Shown: positions 10,171-17,897 of the stretch, one piece after another
Layout: each line of letters begins with the position of its first letter
How positions within the stretch are numbered: position 1 is the first letter of the stretch
Origin: Oceanospirillaceae bacterium
GTDB lineage: Bacteria > Pseudomonadota > Gammaproteobacteria > Pseudomonadales > Balneatricaceae
Length of the DNA stretch: 64,000 nucleotides
Assembly (NCBI GenBank): GCA_002686055.1
Contig: NYZU01000022.1
Coordinates: 19,793-83,792 of the forward strand
Direction: 5' to 3'
Notes under the pieces: model-generated
The model's input: only the letters and a program-made list of their open reading frames with translations
What the model was told of the DNA's origin: nothing
Database searches by the model: none
Position numbers and translations under genes: made by a program

Positions 10171-10837
10171 AGTCTAGCTGTTTAATACCTTCAGGTGTGG
10201 CTAGTAACAGTAAATCTGCACTGCGCATAGCGAAGATGCCATTAGTCACCACCCCAGTAATCTGGTTAATCTCAGTTTCCAGATCTGTGGGATTGGTTAT
10301 CTCTAAACCGTGGACATCTAAAATATAGTTACCATTATCCGTCACCACGCCTTGACGCCAAATAGGCTCGCCACCTAAGCCAACTAGCTTGCGTGCCACA
10401 TAGCTTCGGGCCATTGGGATTACCTCTACAGGGAGAGGGAAGGCACCTAAGGTATCAACCAACTTAGACTCGTCAGCTATACAGATAAATTCTTCCGCTA
10501 CGGCGGCAACAATTTTTTCCCGGGTTAAGGCCGCGCCCCCACCCTTAATAAGATTAAGTTGGTGGTCGCTTTCGTCGGCACCATCAATATAGAAACGCAG
10601 TTGTTGAACACCATTAAGTTCCAATACATTAATACCCCGTTCCCGCAACCTTGAAGCTGTTTCTTCGGAGCTAGCGACAGCGGCATCAAAGGTGTGTTTA
10701 ATGGTGGCTAGGGCGTCTATAAAACAGTTTGCCGTCGAGCCAGTGCCAACACCCACAATAGAATCTTTGTTAAGGTGTGGGGTGATATAATCAACAGCAG
10801 CTTGAGCAACGGCTTGCTTTAGTTCATCTTGATGCAT
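10169..10837 (-). CDS. rpiA: Ribose-5-phosphate isomerase A
   Basis: RpiA interconverts ribose 5-phosphate and ribulose 5-phosphate in the pentose phosphate pathway. The ORF track extends to 10930, but the family start is ATG at 10837 ([10 protein letters not shown]), giving 222 residues. Motifs [13 protein letters not shown] and [11 protein letters not shown] (phosphate binding and catalytic base) are present. It is divergent from ilvA, an arrangement also known in Pseudomonas, so the 134-base gap should hold promoters for both. Confidence 0.97.
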   Translation of the reverse strand: MHQDELKQAVAQAAVDYITPHLNKDSIVGVGTGSTANCFIDALATIKHTFDAAVASSEETASRLRERGINVLELNGVQQLRFYIDGADESDHQLNLIKGGGAALTREKIVAAVAEEFICIADESKLVDTLGAFPLPVEVIPMARSYVARKLVGLGGEPIWRQGVVTDNGNYILDVHGLEITNPTDLETEINQITGVVTNGIFAMRSADLLLLATPEGIKQLD

Positions 10838-10971
10838 AACTGGCTCGATAAATAGCGTAAAACAGCTATTATACTCGAAATCTATAGTCTGCATGTAGAC
10901 GTTAAGGTTATGAATTATTACCATTACCAATCGAAGATCATTAAATTTTTATTTTTGCACAGGTGGCGTAG

Positions 10972-12495
10972 ATGCCCAGTCGTTATATCAAAAAAATCCT
11001 CGCTGCCAATATCTATGATTTGGCCAAGGAAACGCCAGTAGATCGAGCTAAAGGTTTATCCACTAGATTGCAAAATAATGTGCTTATTAAGCGTGAGGAT
11101 TTGCAACCGGTATTCTCGTTTAAACTGCGCGGTGCCTATAACTGCTTACAGAATTTATCCCCAGCGGAACAGGCTTTAGGCGTGGTAACGGCTTCAGCTG
11201 GTAACCATGCCCAAGGCTTAGCCTTGGCGGCTCAGCATATGGGTGTGGCGGCAACCATTGTGATGCCCAGAACAACCCCTGAAATTAAGGTCAATGCTGT
11301 ACGTTCTTTTGGTGCCACAGTAGTGCTACAAGGCGATAGCTTTCCAGAGGCCTATGCCCACTCATTAAAATTAATTGAGGAGCATGGCTATGTGTATGTG
11401 CACCCCTTTGATAATGATGATGTGATTGCTGGCCAAGGCACCGTTGCTGTTGAGTTAATTCGTCAAATTCCCGAAATGCATGCGGTATTTATACCCGTTG
11501 GTGGCGGCGGCTTGATGGCAGGTATGGCGGTGTATTTAAAATACCTTAACCCAGATATTAAAGTGATCGGCGTAGAACCAGAAGACGCGGCTTGCTTAAA
11601 AGCTGCGCTAGAAGCCGGGGAACGGGTAGTGCTGCCAGAAATTGGCCTCTTCGCTGATGGTGTGGCAGTGGCCCAAATCGGTGAGCGCAATTTCGCCATA
11701 GCTAAGGATTTTGTGGATGATGTTATTACCGTTACCACAGATGAAATGTGTGCCGCGATAAAAGATTTGTATGACGATACCAGAGCTATTACGGAACCAG
11801 CTGGTGCCTGCTCCGTGGCTGGATTAAAAAAATATGTTGCTCAACAACAAGTCGCAGACCAAAATCTGGTGGCTATTGCCAGCGGTGCCAATGTGAACTT
11901 TGACCGTTTACGGCACGTTGCCGAGCGGGCAGAAATAGGCGAGCAGCGAGAAGCCATTATTGCGGCCATGATTCCTGAACGTCCAGGAAGTTTTAAAACC
12001 TTCTGTCAGGCTTTAGGCAACCGCAATGTCACCGAGTTTAATTATCGTTATGCTGATCAGCAAAGTGCACAAGTATTTGTGGGTGTGCAATTAATGGCCA
12101 ATGGTGGAGGTCGTGACGAGCTATTGGCAGAATTATCCGCTGCAGATATCCAAGCCCAAGATCTTAGTGATAATGAGATGGCTAAGATCCATATTCGTTA
12201 TATGGTTGGTGGCCATGCCAAGGTCAATGATGAAGCAGTCTATCGCTTTACTTTTCCTGAGCGTCCAGGTGCCTTGCTAAATTTCTTAGATAAGCTAGGC
12301 CACAACTGGAATATAACCATGTTTCATTACCGTAATCATGGTAATGCTTATGGTAGGGTGCTGGTTGGTTTGCAGGTCGCACCAGACGATAAAGCCCGTC
12401 TTATGGGTTACCTAGAAGAACTAGGGTATGCATTCCACGAAGAAACGGAAAATCCTGCCTATCAGCTGTTTTTGAGCCCTTCTGCGGTAGACTAA
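10972..12495 (+). CDS. ilvA: Threonine dehydratase, biosynthetic
   Basis: IlvA deaminates threonine to 2-oxobutanoate with PLP, the first committed step to isoleucine. The 507-residue length fits the long biosynthetic form. The PLP lysine is in FSFKLRGAYN (about residue 51), and the phosphate-binding loop is PVGGGGLMAG. Two ACT-like regulatory domains follow (about 330-400 and 425-495), both with the PERPG motif, so feedback by isoleucine and valine is expected. It ends five bases before the stop of the convergent cpxA-like gene. Confidence 0.97.
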   Translation: MPSRYIKKILAANIYDLAKETPVDRAKGLSTRLQNNVLIKREDLQPVFSFKLRGAYNCLQNLSPAEQALGVVTASAGNHAQGLALAAQHMGVAATIVMPRTTPEIKVNAVRSFGATVVLQGDSFPEAYAHSLKLIEEHGYVYVHPFDNDDVIAGQGTVAVELIRQIPEMHAVFIPVGGGGLMAGMAVYLKYLNPDIKVIGVEPEDAACLKAALEAGERVVLPEIGLFADGVAVAQIGERNFAIAKDFVDDVITVTTDEMCAAIKDLYDDTRAITEPAGACSVAGLKKYVAQQQVADQNLVAIASGANVNFDRLRHVAERAEIGEQREAIIAAMIPERPGSFKTFCQALGNRNVTEFNYRYADQQSAQVFVGVQLMANGGGRDELLAELSAADIQAQDLSDNEMAKIHIRYMVGGHAKVNDEAVYRFTFPERPGALLNFLDKLGHNWNITMFHYRNHGNAYGRVLVGLQVAPDDKARLMGYLEELGYAFHEETENPAYQLFLSPSAVD

Positions 12496-12500
12496 AATGG

Positions 12501-13829
12501 CTAAGTAGGTAGTCGCAAGGTGACCTCTAAGCCGCCTTGGGGTCGATTACAGGCAGAAATGGAGCCGCCCTGACTGCGCATGGATTGCTCGGCAATGGCC
12601 ATCCCAATACCATAGCCCCCAGCCTGTTGGTTGCGACTTTCATCGACTCGGAAAAAGGGTTCAAACAGATTTGCCAATGCTGACTCTGGAACCCCAGGAC
12701 CATCGTCGGCAATTGCAATATCAACCCAACCCTTTGTACGTTGCACCTGAATATATACCTTGCCCTTGTCACCCGTATACCGTATGGCGTTACGGATAAT
12801 ATTTTCGAGAGCACGAGAGGTGGCTTCGGGATAACCTTGCAAGGTTAATGAAGGGGGTAAATCCAACTTAATTTTGTTTTCATTTTGTGCTTCATAGGTA
12901 GCATCATGAACCACAAGGCGAATAAGTTCGGCAATATCATACTCAGATGCTTCCGGCTGATTTTCACCCTGTTCCAGTCGTAACAAGGTCAAAACTTGGT
13001 CGATCAAGATACTCATGCGATCTATTTCACGCTCAATGCGTTCAATGTCACCTTGGTCTTTGTCTTCCAATTTGCGGGCTAATATTTCTAAGGCAATTTG
13101 CTGACGTGCCAAAGGTGTTCTGAGCTCGTGGGATATATCTCGAAACAAGCGTTGCTGATTGTTAAGCAGCAGGGAGGTACGCTCAGCCATATGGTTAATT
13201 GACTGACCAAGCTGACTTATTTCGTCTTTGCGTGAAAGTACTTTATCTTCCACTCGAGTATCAAACTTACCTCGGGCAAAGGCATTGGTTGTGCGCCTAA
13301 GACTAGCTAGTGGGGTGGTAATTCGCCAAGTAATAAAGGTGGTAAAGAGTGCCACAATAAGTAATGCCGTGGTAACTTGCAGGCCAGGCAGATGCTTTAG
13401 CCAACCCTGGTAGGAGTTATCGGTAAACACGCGGGCAATAAACACATATTTTTCACCACTGGTACTGGAAATACGATAGACCCGCAAACCACGTTTGGTG
13501 CGTTCAATAAAGCGATTAGGTGTTAACGGCAGAGCGAGAGATAACCAGTCTTTGGGCAGATTTACTTTACTAATGGGTCGATTTTGCTCGTCGAGCATAA
13601 AGGCCCTTATATTGTAGCGTTTTTCAATATTTTGGAGCTTTTTGGTTAGTGCTTGATGACCTTTCTGCTCAAAAATATCAGCTGCATCCATAGCCAAGGC
13701 AATAACTTGGTGAGATTCAACAGCCTGCCGGTTTTTGATAATGGTGCCGGTTAAGGCGGCAACTGCGGCCATGGTTATAATTACCGTAAGCCAAAAGAAG
13801 AGGAAGATTTTCCAATACAAACTACGCAT
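12501..13829 (-). CDS. cpxA: CpxA-like envelope stress sensor histidine kinase
   Basis: A 442-residue inner-membrane histidine kinase. TM1 is about residues 8-32, followed by a periplasmic domain (33-147), TM2 about 148-168, HAMP, a HisKA domain with DISHELRTPLARQQ (phosphorylated His about 234), and HATPase motifs DDGPGVPE and GGYGIGMAIA. Order and the cpxR-like partner upstream support CpxA, which senses misfolded envelope proteins and phosphorylates CpxR. RstB-like kinases share much of this layout, so the name rests mainly on the partner and the nearby CpxR box. The start is 26 bases after the cpxR stop codon. Confidence 0.82.
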   Translation of the reverse strand: MRSLYWKIFLFFWLTVIITMAAVAALTGTIIKNRQAVESHQVIALAMDAADIFEQKGHQALTKKLQNIEKRYNIRAFMLDEQNRPISKVNLPKDWLSLALPLTPNRFIERTKRGLRVYRISSTSGEKYVFIARVFTDNSYQGWLKHLPGLQVTTALLIVALFTTFITWRITTPLASLRRTTNAFARGKFDTRVEDKVLSRKDEISQLGQSINHMAERTSLLLNNQQRLFRDISHELRTPLARQQIALEILARKLEDKDQGDIERIEREIDRMSILIDQVLTLLRLEQGENQPEASEYDIAELIRLVVHDATYEAQNENKIKLDLPPSLTLQGYPEATSRALENIIRNAIRYTGDKGKVYIQVQRTKGWVDIAIADDGPGVPESALANLFEPFFRVDESRNQQAGGYGIGMAIAEQSMRSQGGSISACNRPQGGLEVTLRLPT

Positions 13830-13855
13830 GTTAAGCCTTGCAAATTACCAATCGT

Positions 13856-14563
13856 CTAGTTGGCAACATAGAGATAGCCAATGCCACGAACAGTTTTGAT
13901 GCGCGGTTTGCCATCAGCAAAAGGCCCCAGTTTACGGCGTAAGTTACTTAGGTGCATATCAATACTACGATCATATAAAGTCAGCTTACGACCCAATGCT
14001 GACTCAGTTAGTTCTTCTTTGCTGAGAACACTGCCGGCGTTGGCGAGCAGATTTTCTAACAAATTAAATTCGGTACTGGTTAACTCCAGAACTTCTGCAT
14101 CTAAGGTGGCTACTCTGGTGGCAGGATTAAGCTCAATATCATCAGCCTTAACAAGTCCGTTACTAGGGGAAGGCTTAATATCTTCTCGGTCCATATCTAC
14201 CCGTCTTAAAATAGCTTTTATGCGGGCAATAATTTCCCGCGGATTACAGGGCTTGGGTAGGTAGTCATCGGCCCCCATTTCAAAGCCAATAATGCGATCC
14301 ACTTCATCGCCTCGGGCGGTTAGCATCAAGACGGGGGTTTTTTTAGTGTTACGCAGTTGTTTAAGCACTTCTAGCCCATTTACTTTGGGCAACATAATAT
14401 CTAAAACGATGGCGTCGTAATCGTTTTGCAAAGCTTTTTCGATGCCTTCAGCTCCATCGAATGTACTCGTGACAGAGAAATTCTCTAGTTGCAGAAATTC
14501 CGTCAACAACTCATTGAGTTCTTTATCATCTTCAACCAGCAATATCTTGTTGCTTTTGCTCAT
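13856..14563 (-). CDS. cpxR: CpxR-like response regulator (OmpR family)
   Basis: A 235-residue regulator with a receiver domain (acidic pair D12/D13, phospho-acceptor D55 in VLDIMLP, lysine in LPKPCNP) and an OmpR-type winged helix (about 135-232). The ends IDMHLSNLRRKLG and KTVRGIGYLYV and the segment LGRKLTLYDR are closest, from memory, to CpxR. An AAGGAG site lies seven bases before the ATG. A perfect CpxR box sits 71 bases upstream, between this gene and a divergent promoter, so autoregulation is likely. It is the first gene of the cpxRA operon. Confidence 0.87.
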   Translation of the reverse strand: MSKSNKILLVEDDKELNELLTEFLQLENFSVTSTFDGAEGIEKALQNDYDAIVLDIMLPKVNGLEVLKQLRNTKKTPVLMLTARGDEVDRIIGFEMGADDYLPKPCNPREIIARIKAILRRVDMDREDIKPSPSNGLVKADDIELNPATRVATLDAEVLELTSTEFNLLENLLANAGSVLSKEELTESALGRKLTLYDRSIDMHLSNLRRKLGPFADGKPRIKTVRGIGYLYVAN

Positions 14564-14633
14564 CTCGCGACTCCTTGGGGCATAGGCTTATTGTGGCATA
14601 TTTGTGTTCTATTAAGTCGAGTTGCAGAGTTGG

Positions 14634-14686
14634 TTTACGTTTTTTTACGTCATCTTGACACACTCTTGCACTCGTATCCTTATACT
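14634..14686 (+). promoter_or_regulatory. CpxR box plus promoter divergent from cpxRA
   Basis: TTTAC-GTTTT-TTTAC (14634-14648) is a perfect reverse complement of the CpxR consensus GTAAA-N5-GTAAA. It is followed on the plus strand by TTGACA (14655-14660) and TATACT (14681-14686). The -35/-10 spacing of 20 is long, so CpxR probably activates it. Box to -10 distance is the same, 47 bases start to start, as at the CpxP-like gene. Start of transcription is estimated near 14693. The box could also control cpxR on the other strand. Confidence 0.7.
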
Positions 14687-14692
14687 AGTAAG

Positions 14693-14848
14693 TCGATCGT
14701 ATTATATTGGCTGGTTCCATTAGATTGGTCAACAAAGTTGTCAAATAGAACTGCCATTAAATAGTTTGTTAGCAGGATTCAATAGTGGGCTATTACTGTA
14801 TTTTATCAGTTGGATGCCTTTTCGCGGGACTTGTTCCCGCTTTTTTTT
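14693..14848 (+). ncRNA. Candidate CpxR-controlled small RNA divergent from cpxRA
   Basis: A transcript starting near 14693 from the CpxR-box promoter would run about 155 bases and end at a strong intrinsic terminator with eight Ts. No ORF over 13 codons with a normal start fits wholly inside it. A GTG-started 36-codon frame at 14785 runs through the terminator and is treated as a less likely alternative. The Hfq-type 3' U-run and the stress-regulator promoter suggest a regulatory RNA. I do not recognise it as a named family. Boundaries are estimates. Confidence 0.5.
14824..14848 (+). terminator. Intrinsic terminator of the candidate sRNA
   Basis: GCGGGA, loop CTTGT, TCCCGC, then eight Ts, so it is directional for the plus strand. 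There is no T-run on the minus side, so it does not end the 6S transcript. No plus-strand protein gene lies upstream, which is what points to a small RNA. Confidence 0.8.
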
Positions 14849-14974
14849 GCCTGTTATTTGATACCGATTCTTACCAAAGGCTTTTGGGTAATTAAAAAAT
14901 AACCAAAGCCTAATGACTTAAGCACTGTTGCTAAAATAATGCGAGTGTTGATTATGTATGACAAGAGGTTAGAC

Positions 14975-15155
14975 AGGACTCCCCACAGTTGCGTTTTCGG
15001 TAGTGGCCCTGAACCCGATGGGTTCAAGGTGGAAGAAGCTGTCTGGTAGAAGGCTTTCCGTTGCACGGACATGCGCAGAACCAGTGCGAGCTAATTCCTT
15101 GCTGGTAATATCGGCTCAAGGACGTAACCGAATGTCGCTAACCACAGGGAGTCTT
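14975..15155 (-). ncRNA. ssrS: 6S RNA
   Basis: 6S RNA mimics an open promoter and sequesters sigma-70 RNA polymerase in stationary phase. On the minus strand the ends pair: GACTCCC (15153-15147) with GGGAGTC (14983-14977), then GCG and CGGT with ACCG and CGC. Conserved blocks CTTGAGCCGATATT, CATGTCCGTGCAACGGAAAGC and CACCTTGAACC...GGGTTCAGGG are visible and match gammaproteobacterial 6S. The length of about 181 is standard. It lies directly downstream of zapA as in E. coli and Pseudomonas, but no ygfA follows. Confidence 0.93.
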
Positions 15156-15161
15156 GGGCGC

Positions 15162-15191
15162 ATTATAGAGCCCTCAGATTAAGCTTGGCAA
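15162..15191 (-). promoter_or_regulatory. Promoter of 6S RNA
   Basis: On the minus strand, TTGCCA (15191-15186), an 18-base spacer, and a perfect TATAAT (15167-15162) lie about seven bases before the predicted 5' end of 6S RNA. Confidence 0.75.
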
Positions 15192-15328
15192 TAATTTAAT
15201 AGTAAAGGAATTGAAAATTTTTTTGTAACCAAGTGGTTTTAGCTTCAATGAAAAAATTCTGATTACTGTCAGCCATGCAGTTTACTAAATGATTTCTAAA
15301 TACTTTTTTGATGCAGACCTTATCTAAC

Positions 15329-15613
15329 TTAATTTGGATCTAAGTGCTCTTTGACTTTGGTGTCTAATTGGCTCAAAGCAGCTTCTAACACTTGCATCTC
15401 TTTTTGGTTTTGCAGGGACTCGGCACTAAAGTTGAGGGCGGCCATAACGGCCATACGTTCTAATCCGCTGACGCGACCGCTATCCTTGATAGCTTTTAGG
15501 CGTGTATCTAGATTACGCGCCGCCTCGCGCAAGTGTTCTTCCTTACCAACGGGACTGGTGAGGGTATAGCTTTGTTCGAGGATGGTGATTTGCACAGCGA
15601 CATTATCAGTCAT
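15329..15613 (-). CDS. zapA: Cell division protein ZapA
   Basis: ZapA binds FtsZ and bundles its filaments at the division ring. I use ATG 15613 (MTDNVAVQITIL), preceded by GGAG at good spacing, not the 15637 start of the ORF track. That gives 94 residues. The N-terminal segment carries the typical ILEQSYTL..P.GKEEHLREAA pattern, and the C-terminal half is a helical coiled coil. It overlaps the upstream TIGR02449-like gene by eight bases and precedes 6S RNA, the conserved order. Confidence 0.95.
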   Translation of the reverse strand: MTDNVAVQITILEQSYTLTSPVGKEEHLREAARNLDTRLKAIKDSGRVSGLERMAVMAALNFSAESLQNQKEMQVLEAALSQLDTKVKEHLDPN

Positions 15614-15860
15614 GGCTTTGCTCCTTATTTGAGCCACTTAGTTCGGCATCCAATAAACTTAGCAATTGGGTCATGGTGGCTTCATCTTCAGCACTAAAGC
15701 CAGCTTGATCTTGGTTCTGTTCTGTTAGGGTGGCCAAGGTTTCCTCTTGCTCTGCAGTTTGGTTACGCAAAGTTTGATTTTCCTGCTGAAGTAGCTGGTT
15801 TTGTTTAATCAACTGTTCTACATGTAACACAAGGGAGTGGATATTAGACACGTTAGTCAC
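15606..15860 (-). CDS. Small coiled-coil protein, TIGR02449/ZapB-like
   Basis: An 84-residue acidic, glutamine-rich protein with a continuous coiled coil from about residue 5 to 50 (LIKQNQLLQQENQTLRN). Proteins of this kind, annotated TIGR02449, sit just upstream of zapA in Pseudomonas and relatives. A role with ZapA in division is plausible from the overlap of the two genes and from general resemblance to ZapB, but I cannot show it. Start ATG 15860 fits the promoter 18 bases or more upstream. Confidence 0.75.
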   Translation of the reverse strand: MTNVSNIHSLVLHVEQLIKQNQLLQQENQTLRNQTAEQEETLATLTEQNQDQAGFSAEDEATMTQLLSLLDAELSGSNKEQSHD

Positions 15861-15877
15861 CGCCGGATAAAAAAATA

Positions 15878-15906
15878 ATCTTAATCATTGACTGGCGATG
15901 GGTCAA
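15878..15906 (-). promoter_or_regulatory. Promoter for the TIGR02449-zapA unit
   Basis: On the minus strand TTGACC (15906-15901), a 17-base spacer and TAAGAT (15883-15878) precede the TIGR02449-like gene. The -35 lies in the inverted repeat ATTGAC-N9-GTCAAT (15887-15907). A plus-strand TATAAT at 15933-15938 probably serves ygfB. Confidence 0.5.
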
Positions 15907-15969
15907 TGGTCGGACACCTTGGATTAATAAGGTATAATCATTGAGTTTATAAATGCCAGAGTTAAAAGT

Positions 15970-16548
15970 ATGTCTGATATGCCCGAATCTGTAACCTATT
16001 GTTTTGACGATTTTGCTGATATGTTCGTTGAATTAAGAGCTTTTGGTACCCCCTCTGAGCTGCATGGTTTAATGTGTGGACAGTTAGCTGCTGGGGTGCG
16101 TTTAGATGCGGATGCTTGGTTAACCATGGTGGTTGCTCATCTTGATGTACAAGAAATTGAAGATGATGATGACAAGGCTGAACTAGTGGGTTTGTATGAA
16201 GGCGCCTTGGGGCAATTAACCGATGGTGGATTTAGTTTTAACCTATTATTACCTGATGACGATACAGAACTAATGGCTAGGGCAGAATCCTTAGGTAGTT
16301 GGTGTAGTGGGTTCTTAGGTGGATTTGGGTTGGCGTTTGATCGTAAGACGCAAAAGTTAACTCCTGAGATTACCGAAACCATGGACGATTTATCACAAAT
16401 TGCCTTAATATCTTTAGATGATGAAGACGATGAGCATGCTGAGCATAATTTGATGGAATTAGTTGAATATGTGCGTATGGCCGCCTTAATGGTCTTTAGT
16501 GAGTTTAATCAGGATGCTGTAAAGCAGCCATCTCCCGCGGTACATTAA
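15970..16548 (+). CDS. ygfB: UPF0149 family protein YgfB
   Basis: A 192-residue acidic, all-helical cytoplasmic protein of the UPF0149/YgfB family. It has the family pattern of HGLMCGQLAAG near residue 35 and WCSGFLGGFGLA near residue 115. The biochemical role is not settled; in Pseudomonas aeruginosa YgfB has been linked to control of ampC expression. It is the first gene of the ygfB-pepP-ubiH-ubiI run, with pepP following its stop after one base. Confidence 0.92.
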   Translation: MSDMPESVTYCFDDFADMFVELRAFGTPSELHGLMCGQLAAGVRLDADAWLTMVVAHLDVQEIEDDDDKAELVGLYEGALGQLTDGGFSFNLLLPDDDTELMARAESLGSWCSGFLGGFGLAFDRKTQKLTPEITETMDDLSQIALISLDDEDDEHAEHNLMELVEYVRMAALMVFSEFNQDAVKQPSPAVH

Positions 16549-16549
16549 T

Positions 16550-17893
16550 ATGAATATGTTGCACTCCTTGCCTACTACTGAGTATCAGCAGCGCCGTCAG
16601 CAATTGATGGAGCAGTTGCCGGATAACTCGGTGGTTATGGTTTTTGCTGCTGCAGTCAGTGTGCGTAATGGTGATGTTGAGCACGCTTATCGTCAGGATA
16701 GCTATTTTTATTATCTAACAGGTTTTGTAGAGCCTGAATCAGTGCTGCTTTTGCGCCGTTTAGATAACCAGATTGATAGCCTGTTATTGTGTCGTGAAAA
16801 AAACCCATTGCAGGAAACATGGCATGGACGGCGACTTGGTGTGGAAGCTGCCCCTGAGGCATTGCAGTTAAATGCCGCGAAACCCATTAGTGAATTAGAA
16901 TCTGTCTTGGATAGTTGGCTGGATGGTGCTGATTATGTTTATTCTGCCCAAGTTCGAGAAGATGTTAGTCTGCACCTGCAAGCAAGCATTAGTCGCTTAC
17001 GTCGGCGGGTAAGACAGGGATCACAAGTCCCCGCATTTTATGGCGATATTGATAGTGTGCTAGATGAAATGCGGCTGATTAAGTCAGAAGCTGAAGTAGC
17101 GCTTATGGAGCGGGCTGCAGATATAAGTGCCCGTGCTCATCAGCGGCTAATGGAAACTACTCAGCCTGGGGTTATGGAATATCAATTAGCGGCACATTTT
17201 TCCCATGCCTGTAGCATGGAAGGTAGTCGCCGCTTAGCCTATGGCAGTATTGTGGCAGGTGGTGCCAACGCCTGTATTCTGCACTATGAAGACAATAATC
17301 AGGCTTTGCAGGATGGTGATTTGGTATTAATCGATGCCGGCTGTGAATTGGATTATTATGCCTCTGATATTACCCGTACTTTCCCAGTAAATGGGCGTTT
17401 TAGTGAGCCCCAAAAAGCCATTTATAATCTGGTGTTAGAAGCCCTAGAGACGGCCATTGCTGAGGTTAAGGAAGGCGTCCCTGTCAATACTTTGCAAATG
17501 GCGGCGGTTAAAGTCATTACTACAGGTTTGGTGGAGTTTGGCATTTTACAAGGGGATGTCGAACAACTGATTGCTGATGAAGCCTACAAACCCTTTTACT
17601 TACATAATATCGGCCATTGGCTGGGTATGGATGTGCATGATGTCGGTAAATACAAATTGCAGGGTGACTGGCGAGCCCTACAGGCCGGCATGGTTACCAC
17701 TATTGAGCCAGGCATTTATATTCCCATGGATACACCAGATATTGATCCCCAGTGGTTAGGTATAGGGGTGCGCATAGAGGACGATATACTGGTGACCAAA
17801 ACAGGCCATAAAAATCTGACCCGTCAAGTTCCAGTAACTGTGGCAGAGATAGAAAGTTTGATGCAACAAAGCGCCCAGCAGGCGCATAACTAA
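16550..17893 (+). CDS. pepP: Xaa-Pro aminopeptidase II
   Basis: PepP is a dimanganese cytoplasmic peptidase that removes N-terminal residues before proline. The 447-residue protein has an N-terminal creatinase-like domain (RQDSYFYYLTGF) and a pita-bread catalytic domain. The metal ligands are in LIDAGCELDYYASDITRTF, GHWLGMDVHDVG, TIEPGIYIP and GVRIEDD. ATG 16550 and 16556 are both possible starts; neither has a clear ribosome site, and translation may be coupled to ygfB. Confidence 0.96.
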   Translation: MNMLHSLPTTEYQQRRQQLMEQLPDNSVVMVFAAAVSVRNGDVEHAYRQDSYFYYLTGFVEPESVLLLRRLDNQIDSLLLCREKNPLQETWHGRRLGVEAAPEALQLNAAKPISELESVLDSWLDGADYVYSAQVREDVSLHLQASISRLRRRVRQGSQVPAFYGDIDSVLDEMRLIKSEAEVALMERAADISARAHQRLMETTQPGVMEYQLAAHFSHACSMEGSRRLAYGSIVAGGANACILHYEDNNQALQDGDLVLIDAGCELDYYASDITRTFPVNGRFSEPQKAIYNLVLEALETAIAEVKEGVPVNTLQMAAVKVITTGLVEFGILQGDVEQLIADEAYKPFYLHNIGHWLGMDVHDVGKYKLQGDWRALQAGMVTTIEPGIYIPMDTPDIDPQWLGIGVRIEDDILVTKTGHKNLTRQVPVTVAEIESLMQQSAQQAHN

Positions 17894-17897
17894 GTCT

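Noticed and set aside
14489-14764. Plus-strand ORF of 91 codons overlapping cpxR and its promoter
   Set aside because: Antisense shadow of cpxR; the frame crosses the CpxR box and promoter and looks non-protein.
14854-15072. Minus-strand ORF of 72 codons
   Set aside because: It lies mostly inside and just after 6S RNA; the sequence is explained by the conserved RNA, and the peptide has no family pattern.
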